5,996 bases of DNA from contig DLGX01000030.1 in NCBI GenBank assembly GCA_002482925.1, positions 1 through 5,996 of the forward strand, written 5' to 3'. Of this stretch, positions 1-5,382 are shown one piece after another; within the stretch, counting starts at the first letter, position 1, and each line of letters starts with the position of its first letter. This DNA is from Candidatus Saccharibacteria bacterium UBA7683. GTDB taxonomy: Bacteria > Patescibacteriota > Saccharimonadia > Saccharimonadales > UBA7683. The position numbers were made by a program, and so were the translations under genes. The notes under the pieces are model-generated. The model worked only from the letters and a program-made list of their open reading frames with translations. It made no database searches and was not told where the DNA came from.

Positions 1-1
1 T

Positions 2-979
2 GCTTCAGATCCCGCAACATACAATCTAAAGGCTGTTGCCCAAGAAAAAAAGCAAACTATTAGCCAAAGTTTCACCGCAACCGGTCAAAAAGATATTGGT
101 GAAAAAGCAACAGGTACAGTTAGGTTCTCATCAGATTCGTATAGTGCATTATTCAGAGGAATTTCTATTCCAGCAGGAACATCGTTAAACAGTACTAGTG
201 GGAAAGGTTTCGTGACAACTCAATCCGCCAAGCTTGATGCCAGTGGCCCATCAAGTAATCAGGCAACTGTTGGTATTGTTGCAAAAGAAAGTGGCCCTAG
301 CTTTAATGGTGCCTCGGGCGCAGTTTCAGGAGCACCTAGTGGTGTTTCTGCAAATATTGTCGGTTCTACAAGTGGGGGTACTAGCCAAGTAGTAAAAGTT
401 GTGACCCAGGATGATGTTAATAAGGCTAAAACCCAGCTTGAACAACAAGATACGAATGCAGTAAAAGAAGAATTAACGAAAGCTCTGGGTAACGACGTAA
501 GCTTACTAAGTGATTCTTTTATGGTTACGTTCGGTAATGTCGTAAGCGAACCGGGTGTTGACCAGCAGGCCAACGAGGCTAAGCTTACTGCTGAAGTTAC
601 TTATAGCTTGCTAGGGGTACCGAAGAAAGATCTAGGTGAAGCGCTTGATGCCTTCGTCACCACTCAAATGACCAATAAAGATCAACAGCGTGTATATGAA
701 AACGGCATACAAGATCTTAAACTTGAAAAAGTTGCTTCTGATGCTAAAACTGCAACTTATAAGGTTACTACGCTTGCATACTACGGACCGCAGTTTGATA
801 CCGAAAAGCTTAAAGAAGAAACAACTGGTAAGAAGTTCGGCGAAGTTCGGGCATATCTACAGGATTTACCAGGGGTAAAAGGCGTTGATATAAAACTTAC
901 TCCGTTCTGGGCTCGAAAACTCCCTGGAGTAAACAGAATCAATATAAAATTGGACGTAGATAAAACAAACCGTGAGTAA
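2..979 (+). CDS. C-terminal part of an exported baseplate-J-like protein (5' end outside window)
   Basis: The reading frame is open from the first complete codon (position 2), so the GTG at 212 is only an internal codon. The visible 325 residues are a fragment cut by the window edge. Residues about 33-78 read as a small beta-rich unit (KATGTVRF, then IPAGTSL, then GFVTTQ), the pattern seen in proteins annotated as baseplate J-like in CPR genomes. A Ser/Gly-rich stretch follows at about 85-118. Then comes VTQDDVNKAKTQLEQQ, the start of an alpha/beta region, and a C-terminal motif LTPFWARKLPG (about 300-310). I recall similar endings (SPFW plus a basic segment and Pro) in CPR envelope proteins of unknown function. 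No membrane segment is visible; one would be expected in the missing N-terminus. The stop codon overlaps the next gene's start by 8 nt, so the two are probably cotranscribed and translationally coupled. The family call comes from pattern memory, and the true function is unknown. Confidence 0.6.
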   Translation, partial: ASDPATYNLKAVAQEKKQTISQSFTATGQKDIGEKATGTVRFSSDSYSALFRGISIPAGTSLNSTSGKGFVTTQSAKLDASGPSSNQATVGIVAKESGPSFNGASGAVSGAPSGVSANIVGSTSGGTSQVVKVVTQDDVNKAKTQLEQQDTNAVKEELTKALGNDVSLLSDSFMVTFGNVVSEPGVDQQANEAKLTAEVTYSLLGVPKKDLGEALDAFVTTQMTNKDQQRVYENGIQDLKLEKVASDAKTATYKVTTLAYYGPQFDTEKLKEETTGKKFGEVRAYLQDLPGVKGVDIKLTPFWARKLPGVNRINIKLDVDKTNRE

Positions 980-2459
980 TACTATTTTAGCGCTTGATGT
1001 TGGCGAAAAGCGCATTGGCGTTGCTATTGCGGATATGCAAATACCGTTTCCTGCACCACTTACTACACTTGAAGCAAGCGAACATTTGGTAACCGAATTT
1101 ACGGCGCTGCTTACAAAAAATAAAGTATCTGCAGTGGTTATAGGATATCCAAGAAACCAAAACGGCGAACCAACAAAGCAGACCGAACGGGTAGAACACA
1201 TTGCAAAACTTCTTAATATTCCTAGTTCAATTCCTGTGTACTGGCAGGATGAATCGCTCACATCTGTAAAAGCCGAAGAAGAATTAAAAAGTAGAAAAAA
1301 ACCCTACGCCAAAGCAGCGGTAGATTCCCTTGCCGCAACCTATATTTTAGAAGATTTTATTCGCACGCAGGCTTCAGGCGCTTTGCCCCAGCCATCTATT
1401 GAACCAGAAGTTACAGATAAAAAACCAAAAAAAAAGTCTAAAAAACCAAAACTTAAGAAGAAGCACTGGTTTATAAAATTTGCGGTAGCCATTCTTCTAA
1501 TTCTGGCGCTTGTTATTTTGAGCGCAGTAATTTGGTATACCAAAGCAATTAGTTCTCGTACCTCAGAAGATTCATACGTTGTTGTTACTGTGCAGGCAGG
1601 TTCTGGTACCAGTGCGATAGGTAAGCTTTTAGAAGAACAAAAAGTTATCAGAAACGCCAAAGCGTTTTCTATTTATGCCAAAGTTAATGGAATTAACAAC
1701 CTTCAAGCTGGCGACTACCGCCTTTCTAGCAAGCAGTCAGTTGCTGAAATTACTGAAATTATTTCTGGTGGTAAAGTAACAACTGTGAATGTACTTATTT
1801 CTCCGGGCTTACGACTAGACCAGATTCTTACAGCTCTTAAAAAAGATGGCTATAAAGAAGAAGAGCTTGAAACAGCGCTTGTGGCAATTAGAGATCACCC
1901 TCTGTTAAAAAATCTTCCAGCCGATACACCGCTTGAAGGCTACCTATTCCCGGACACCTATCAGATTGGCCCCAATACCTCTGCAGAAGAACTGTTTAGA
2001 ATTATGCTTAATAACTTACAAAGCAAAATTACCCCGCAACTTGAAGCCCAAATTAAGACCCAGGGCCTTACTACTGCTGAAGCAATCATTATGGCGTCGA
2101 TTGTACAAAAAGAAGTAAAAGATTCAACCATTCAGCCCACAGTCGCCCAGGTATTTCTAAAACGCTACAGAGAAGGTATTCAGCTGGGCTCAGACGTTAC
2201 CTATATGTATATTGAAGCTAAGACAGGCAAGAAAGTTGGCCCAACGCTTGATTCACCGTATAACACACGTAGATACAGTGGCTTGCCTCCTTCTGCCATC
2301 AGTAACTTCAACTTTTCGGCATTAGAAGCAGTTGCTAATCCAACCAAAACCGATTACCTCTTTTTCGTAGCTGGAGATGATGGCACCACCCATTTTTCTA
2401 AGACAGTCGAAGAACACGAATCGTTAGTGCAAAAGTACTGCACAAAACTGTGTAATTAG
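972..2459 (+). CDS. RuvX (YqgF-type nuclease) - MltG (endolytic transglycosylase) fusion protein
   Basis: This is a 495-residue fusion. Residues 1-135 are a RuvX/YqgF RNase-H-fold nuclease (Holliday junction resolvase / 16S rRNA processing family). All three acidic positions are present: D9 in LALDVG, E94 in QDESLTS and D118 in AAVDSLAA, plus the VVIGYP loop at 55-60. Residues 150-164 are 12 lysines out of 15, followed by one membrane helix (about 167-189). By the positive-inside rule the rest is outside the membrane. Residues 200-490 are MltG/YceG: a LysM-like subdomain (about 203-268), LEGYLFPDTY (321-330), and the catalytic region ASIVQKEV with E381 aligning to the catalytic Glu218 of E. 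coli MltG. Then come LGSDVT, the SPYNTRRYSGLPPSAI block (428-443) and the DYLFFVA end. MltG cuts nascent glycan strands next to the membrane. The GTG start overlaps the upstream stop codon and has no clear Shine-Dalgarno sequence, so coupling is likely. In Firmicutes ruvX (yrrK) and mltG (yrrL) are near neighbours, which fits an origin by fusion. No ATG lies in frame between codons 22 and 345, so separate initiation of MltG is unlikely. Confidence 0.95.
   Translation: MSNTILALDVGEKRIGVAIADMQIPFPAPLTTLEASEHLVTEFTALLTKNKVSAVVIGYPRNQNGEPTKQTERVEHIAKLLNIPSSIPVYWQDESLTSVKAEEELKSRKKPYAKAAVDSLAATYILEDFIRTQASGALPQPSIEPEVTDKKPKKKSKKPKLKKKHWFIKFAVAILLILALVILSAVIWYTKAISSRTSEDSYVVVTVQAGSGTSAIGKLLEEQKVIRNAKAFSIYAKVNGINNLQAGDYRLSSKQSVAEITEIISGGKVTTVNVLISPGLRLDQILTALKKDGYKEEELETALVAIRDHPLLKNLPADTPLEGYLFPDTYQIGPNTSAEELFRIMLNNLQSKITPQLEAQIKTQGLTTAEAIIMASIVQKEVKDSTIQPTVAQVFLKRYREGIQLGSDVTYMYIEAKTGKKVGPTLDSPYNTRRYSGLPPSAISNFNFSALEAVANPTKTDYLFFVAGDDGTTHFSKTVEEHESLVQKYCTKLCN
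1427..1441 (+). other. A9 slippery tract at the RuvX/MltG joint with an immediate -1 frame stop
   Basis: Nine consecutive A residues (1427-1435) followed by G lie in the lysine-rich linker. The zero-frame codons are CCA AAA AAA AAG TCT, so the heptamer A AAA AAG sits in the phase used by the E. coli dnaX frameshift site. After a -1 slip the next codons are GTC then TAA (1439-1441). The product would be a 156-residue RuvX domain ending in Lys-Lys-Val. Transcriptional insertion of one A gives nearly the same result. No strong upstream Shine-Dalgarno stimulator is visible. The only downstream pairing I find is a weak 6-bp stem (1443-1448 with 1467-1472). The sequence is certain; its use is a hypothesis. 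Confidence 0.4.
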
Positions 2460-2485
2460 TACAACTTCTGCGGTGCATAAGCCTA

Positions 2486-2514
2486 TTGACATCGCATGCT
2501 ACTACTAGTAAAAT
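2486..2514 (+). promoter_or_regulatory. Near-consensus sigma-70-type promoter for the LysM-CHAP gene
   Basis: TTGACA at 2486-2491 and TAAAAT at 2509-2514 are separated by exactly 17 nt. This is the best -35/-10 pair in the window. Transcription should begin near 2521, leaving about 190-215 nt of untranslated leader. It lies only 27 nt after the ruvX-mltG stop, and no terminator is visible between them, so read-through from upstream could add to expression. Confidence 0.8.
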
Positions 2515-2520
2515 AATCTA

Positions 2521-2714
2521 TGTCAATCACTTAGTTTCTTTGTCAAGTTATGCACATAACGTACTAAGACACGGTGGGAACTCATGGGGTTGATGATAGA
2601 CGAACAGTCGCACGAGATAGAACCCTTGTAAGAAGATAAACATTAACTAATAAAGGTCGACATATCTCTTTCCGTAAATTCGGAGTAAGACTAAGTAGCT
2701 ATGGCAGTCTACCT
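2521..2714 (+). ncRNA. Structured 5' leader of the LysM-CHAP gene, candidate riboswitch
   Basis: This 255-nt gap (2460-2714) holds no credible protein gene. Stops close all three frames at 2629-2653. Pairings found by eye are a possible closing helix 2529-2537 with 2688-2696 (9 pairs, one G-U), a hairpin 2547-2551/2556-2560 with loop GCAC, a stem GGGTT 2587-2591 with AACCC 2621-2625, and a hairpin TCCG 2671-2674 with CGGA 2681-2684. The 5' strand CTTAGT can instead pair with a nearer ACTAAG at 2563-2568, so two mutually exclusive folds are possible. The segment GGTGGGAACTC followed by GGGGTTGAT, then CGACA and GGAG before the closing strand, loosely recalls the c-di-AMP (ydaO/yuaA) riboswitch, which often controls cell-wall hydrolases. 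The conserved GCUAAC core is not found, so the class is unproven. There is no terminator-like U-run, so any control would probably act on translation. Confidence 0.45.
2584..2631 (+). other. Possible 15-codon upstream ORF in the leader
   Basis: An ATG at 2584 opens a short frame encoding MGLMIDEQSHEIEPL, ending at TAA 2629-2631. GGTGGG at 2573-2578, five bases before the ATG, could serve as a ribosome site. No run of one amino acid suggests attenuation. The frame overlaps the GGGTT/AACCC stem of the leader, so translating it would disrupt that fold. It may be chance, since short ORFs are common and the SD-like bases also fit a structural role. Confidence 0.2.
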
Positions 2715-2730
2715 TTGGTAGACAAGGGAG
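2707..2730 (+). promoter_or_regulatory. Start-site hairpin and Shine-Dalgarno of the LysM-CHAP gene
   Basis: GTCTACC (2707-2713), loop TTT and GGTAGAC (2717-2723) form a perfect 7-bp hairpin that contains the TTG at 2715. Directly after it, AAGGGAG (2724-2730) carries a GGAG Shine-Dalgarno core with a 5-nt spacer to an in-frame ATT at 2736. CCTT (2712-2715) could instead pair with AAGG (2724-2727) and cover the ribosome site, so the two hairpins are alternatives. A six-codon ORF (ATG 2701 to TAG 2721) also runs through the hairpin. The pairing is seen directly; the regulatory role is inferred. Confidence 0.45.
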
Positions 2731-3887
2731 TTGGTATTAGTAACAAACCTGTTACAACACTTGCACGTCTTAAACGACATCAAGGTTCAACCCACACAAA
2801 CACTTCAGAAACAAATCGCCGATCAGTCAGCCGTTACCTTAAAGTTGGAATTGTAACTTTCGTACTTCTTGGAGTAACCGGAAGCCAACTTATCGGACGT
2901 GTATCTGGTGAATCACAATATGTTGCTCCGCAGGCTCGTTTAGAAAATCCTATTCAAGTACCTCAGTCGCAACCAGTTGATGAAGTAATTGCCGCCGATG
3001 TGGCAGCAACAGTGGCACAAGAAGCAGATTTGTTAGTAACACCAAACGTTGCAAACCGAGCAGATACCCTTAATGCTCAAGTAAGTACCGCAACTACTAC
3101 CGAACAAACTACTACCGCAGTGGTTGAAAAACCTCAGTTAGTAGCACCATCAGTTAAATCTGTTAAAGATATAGCCACTATTGAAGTAAAAGTAGGCGAT
3201 AGCGTACAGAGCCTTGCTCAGCAGTACGGTATCAGTGAAGACACTATACGATGGGCAAACAACCTTCGTTCTGATGCACTTGCACCTGGAAGCAAGCTAA
3301 CGATTCTTCCAGTAACAGGAGTACTTTATGCTGTGCAAGCTAACGATACTGCAGATTCTATTGCCGCAACCTACCAAACAAGCGCAGAACAAATTACAGC
3401 TTTCAATGATTTAGAAGTAAATGCACTAAAACCAGGCGCACAAATTATCATTCCTAACGGCGTGAAGCCTGCTAGTCGCACAAGTCGATCGAGTGGTTCA
3501 AGTAGCGCCACACGTTCAGCAAGCTTTTCATGGGGGGGTAGTAATGTAGTATTTGCTGGTAATCGTTATGCATACGGTTATTGTACATATTATGCCTTTA
3601 ACAAACGCGCTGCAGCTGGAAGACCAGTTGGAAGCAACTGGGGTAATGCAACTACATGGGCGTCTCTTGCACGAGCTTCTGGCTTTGCAGTAGACAAAAG
3701 CCCTCGAGCCGGTGATGTGTTCCAATCTAGTGGCGGTTATGGTGGCTATGGTCACGTTGGATATGTAGAAGCAGTTAATGCAGATGGAAGTATTTCAGTA
3801 AGTGAAATGAACTATGCTGGTTGGAACCGTGTTTCTTCTCGAACAATCAGTGCTGATCAAGTTGGAATGTTTAATTACATTCATTAA
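2715..3887 (+). CDS. Membrane-anchored LysM-LysM-CHAP peptidoglycan hydrolase
   Basis: The product is 390 residues if read from TTG 2715. A basic N-terminus (about 16-43) precedes one hydrophobic segment (about 43-62), which is a signal or signal-anchor. A Thr/Val/Gln-rich spacer (about 65-150) leads to two LysM repeats (about 154-199 and 203-249) that bind peptidoglycan glycan. A Ser-rich linker (253-273) comes next, then a CHAP domain (about 279-390). The CHAP residues are present: C290 in YGYCTYYA, H347 in GHVGYVE, and E364/N366 in SEMNYAG. CHAP enzymes are amidases or endopeptidases acting on the peptide part of peptidoglycan outside the cell. A role in daughter-cell separation, or in attacking a host wall if this is an epibiont, is inference. 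There is no in-frame ATG near the start. Candidates are TTG 2715, which lacks a Shine-Dalgarno and lies in a hairpin, and ATT 2736, which has GGAG five bases upstream and would give 383 residues beginning MSNKPVTT. A G7 run at 3532-3538 lies just before the CHAP domain. The gene has its own promoter and terminator. Confidence 0.93.
   Translation: MVDKGVGISNKPVTTLARLKRHQGSTHTNTSETNRRSVSRYLKVGIVTFVLLGVTGSQLIGRVSGESQYVAPQARLENPIQVPQSQPVDEVIAADVAATVAQEADLLVTPNVANRADTLNAQVSTATTTEQTTTAVVEKPQLVAPSVKSVKDIATIEVKVGDSVQSLAQQYGISEDTIRWANNLRSDALAPGSKLTILPVTGVLYAVQANDTADSIAATYQTSAEQITAFNDLEVNALKPGAQIIIPNGVKPASRTSRSSGSSSATRSASFSWGGSNVVFAGNRYAYGYCTYYAFNKRAAAGRPVGSNWGNATTWASLARASGFAVDKSPRAGDVFQSSGGYGGYGHVGYVEAVNADGSISVSEMNYAGWNRVSSRTISADQVGMFNYIH
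3532..3538 (+). repeat. G7 homopolymer inside the LysM-CHAP gene
   Basis: Seven consecutive G residues encode part of Trp-Gly-Gly at the joint between the Ser-rich linker and the CHAP domain. Gain of one G gives TAG three codons after the TCA, and loss of one G gives TAG within six codons. Either slip would release a LysM-only protein without catalytic domain. Seven G is short for a proven phase-variable tract. Confidence 0.3.
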
Positions 3888-3906
3888 AAAACAAATGTAG
3901 TTAGTT

Positions 3907-3934
3907 AAAGCCCCGGTATCATTACGGGGCTTTT
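3907..3934 (+). terminator. Intrinsic terminator after the LysM-CHAP gene
   Basis: AAAGCCCCG (3907-3915) pairs perfectly with CGGGGCTTT (3925-3933) around a 9-nt loop. A short T-run and T-rich sequence follow (TTTTGCTT). It starts 20 nt after the stop codon at 3887 and separates the hydrolase unit from obg. Confidence 0.92.
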
Positions 3935-3976
3935 GCTTGCTTAATAAAAAAATTATGTAATATAGCTTTTTTCGAG

Positions 3977-3990
3977 TATAATAGGGGAAA
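3977..3990 (+). promoter_or_regulatory. Probable obg promoter -10 box abutting the start codon
   Basis: A perfect TATAAT at 3977-3982 ends 8 nt before the ATG at 3991. The -35 match is poor (TTATGT at 3953-3958, spacer 18). If used, transcription would start about 3989-3991 and the mRNA would be essentially leaderless. The AGGGG at 3983-3987 would be usable only on a longer transcript. An alternative upstream promoter is TTGCTT (3937-3942) with TATAGC (3961-3966), which would include AGGGG as ribosome site. Confidence 0.5.
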
Positions 3991-5283
3991 ATGTTTGTAG
4001 ATATAGCGACAGTCCAAGTAAAAGCAGGTGATGGCGGCAATGGTGCCGTCAGTTTTAGGCACGAAATGTATGTTGATCACGGTGGACCAGATGGTGGCGA
4101 CGGCGGTAGGGGCGGTGATGTTATTTTTATAGCTGACCCTAACACCAATACGCTTGTTGATTTTCGTTTTAAGCCTGAACTTAAAAGCGAAAGAGGTGAA
4201 TCTGGTGGAAAACGCCGTAAACATGGTAAAAACGGGCACGATTTACTTGTTTCTGTACCAATAGGAACCGTTATACGTCGTGATGGTGAAATCATTGCAG
4301 ATCTAACTGAGGCAGGGCACAAAACTGTTATTGCAAAAGGCGGTGACGGTGGTTTCGGTAACGCTCACTTTAAAAGCAGTGTTCGACAAACCCCTCGTGT
4401 GGCTGAAAAAGGTGAAGTTGGCGATGAATTTGAACTTAACTTAGAACTAAAACTTATTGCAGATGTAGGGTTGCTCGGTAAGCCGAATGCAGGTAAATCA
4501 ACATTCCTAAGCGTGGTGAGTAATGCTAAACCAGAAATTGCAAATTACGAATTCACAACCCTGACTCCGCACTTAGGGGTAGCTGATATAGACAACACAA
4601 CACTTTTAATTGCCGATATCCCAGGAATTATAGAAGGTGCAGCTGAAGGCAAAGGGTTGGGGCATGAATTTCTACGCCATGTGGAAAGAACCGGAGCGCT
4701 CTTACACCTCATTGATTCATACACCGATGACGTTGCTAAAACCTATAAAATAATCCGAAGCGAACTAGAACTCCACGACCCCGCACTCGCAACCCGACCA
4801 GAAGTAGTGGCGCTTACTAAGGTAGAAGGTCTTGACGACGAAATTGTGGCAGATTTAATTAAGCAACTGAAGAAGGTAGTTCCAAAAGATACTGAAATAT
4901 TCGCTATTTCTTCTCTGGCGGGTACAGAGCTTGTTCCAGTACTTCGAAAACTGCGAGCAGTTGTAGACGAGCAAAAGACCAAAAAAGCTGCTGTAGAGGC
5001 TGAAAATGACTCAGAAAAGACTGTATTCACCCTTGATACCCCTGAACTTGCATGGAAAGTACATAAGCTTGAAGACGGTACATTTAAAGTTACTGGTCAT
5101 AAAATCGAAAAATTTGCCAGGCGAACAGATTTTGAGGACTACCATGGACGTCAACGCCTTCGCGACATTATGAAAAAAATGGGAATTGCTCACGAACTCA
5201 ATCGAAAAGGCATAGAACCTGCAAGTAAAATTAAGTTTGGTCGTAACGAAGCAACAATTACATTTACCGAACAAGAAGACTAG
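3991..5283 (+). CDS. obg: GTPase Obg/CgtA, full length with OCT domain
   Basis: Obg is a conserved essential GTPase that binds the 50S subunit and links ribosome assembly to growth and stress. The 430-residue product has all three domains. The N-terminal glycine-rich Obg fold covers about 1-156 (MFVDIATVQVKAGDGGNG, GGPDGGDGGRGGDV). The G domain covers about 157-325: P-loop GKPNAGKS 163-170, switch I FTTLTPHLG 188-196, DIPG 209-212, and G5 SSLAG 307-311. The C-terminal OCT domain covers about 345-425 (FEDYHGRQRLRDIMKKMGI). The length is normal for the family. The G4 position reads TKVE (276-279) where NKxD is usual, which might relax guanine specificity; everything else looks functional. The ATG start is clear because the conserved MFVD start is intact. 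The gene is separated from the hydrolase by a terminator. The next gene lies 99 nt downstream with its own promoter, so obg is probably transcribed alone. Confidence 0.98.
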   Translation: MFVDIATVQVKAGDGGNGAVSFRHEMYVDHGGPDGGDGGRGGDVIFIADPNTNTLVDFRFKPELKSERGESGGKRRKHGKNGHDLLVSVPIGTVIRRDGEIIADLTEAGHKTVIAKGGDGGFGNAHFKSSVRQTPRVAEKGEVGDEFELNLELKLIADVGLLGKPNAGKSTFLSVVSNAKPEIANYEFTTLTPHLGVADIDNTTLLIADIPGIIEGAAEGKGLGHEFLRHVERTGALLHLIDSYTDDVAKTYKIIRSELELHDPALATRPEVVALTKVEGLDDEIVADLIKQLKKVVPKDTEIFAISSLAGTELVPVLRKLRAVVDEQKTKKAAVEAENDSEKTVFTLDTPELAWKVHKLEDGTFKVTGHKIEKFARRTDFEDYHGRQRLRDIMKKMGIAHELNRKGIEPASKIKFGRNEATITFTEQED

Positions 5284-5338
5284 CCAATTTAAAGACTATA
5301 ATTTCAGGTTAGCGATTCGTTTTGAAGCTTAGTATTTG

Positions 5339-5367
5339 TTATCATATAAGCATAAGCGAAGTATAAT
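5339..5367 (+). promoter_or_regulatory. Promoter of the prepilin gene
   Basis: TTATCA at 5339-5344 (4 of 6 matches to TTGACA) and a perfect TATAAT at 5362-5367 are separated by 17 nt. The expected start is near 5374, leaving a leader of about 9 nt before ATG 5383. The ribosome site is weak (AAAGTGG, 5373-5379). A second TATAAT at 5297-5302 just after obg has no good partner. No terminator is seen between obg and this promoter. Confidence 0.6.
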
Positions 5368-5382
5368 GTAACAAAGTGGTGT

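Noticed and set aside
212..214. GTG 212 as the start of the first gene
   Set aside because: The same frame is open to the window edge, and the protein-like beta unit begins well before this codon.
376..383. Loss of the MltG catalytic residue (protein residues 376-383, Gln in ASIVQKEV)
   Set aside because: The Gln aligns with Glu216 of E. coli MltG, while the catalytic Glu218 equivalent (E381) is kept. The coordinates given are protein residues; the codons lie at about 2097-2120.
690..878. Short + strand ORF nested in the first gene (also 1933-2118 in the fusion gene)
   Set aside because: Both lie out of frame inside clear coding regions and have unlikely composition and no family resemblance.
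2..979. Baseplate-J-like protein as sign of a contractile injection system or prophage
   Set aside because: No sheath, tube, tail or other phage gene is nearby. In CPR genomes this fold occurs in ordinary envelope proteins.
2640..2735. In-frame extension of the LysM-CHAP protein upstream to 2640
   Set aside because: It reads open and looks somewhat protein-like, but offers only ATC 2664 behind AAAGG as a possible start and overlaps the paired leader. Chance openness over 75 nt before the TTG is likely.
3922..4239. Antisense ORF of 105 codons opposite the start of obg
   Set aside because: It is a shadow of the Gly-rich obg coding strand, with no ribosome site or recognisable domain. The same holds for the other minus-strand ORFs.
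230..5330. Apparent excess of AAGCTT sites
   Set aside because: Explained by frequent Lys-Leu codon pairs (AAG CTT) and CTT use for leucine; no spacing pattern.
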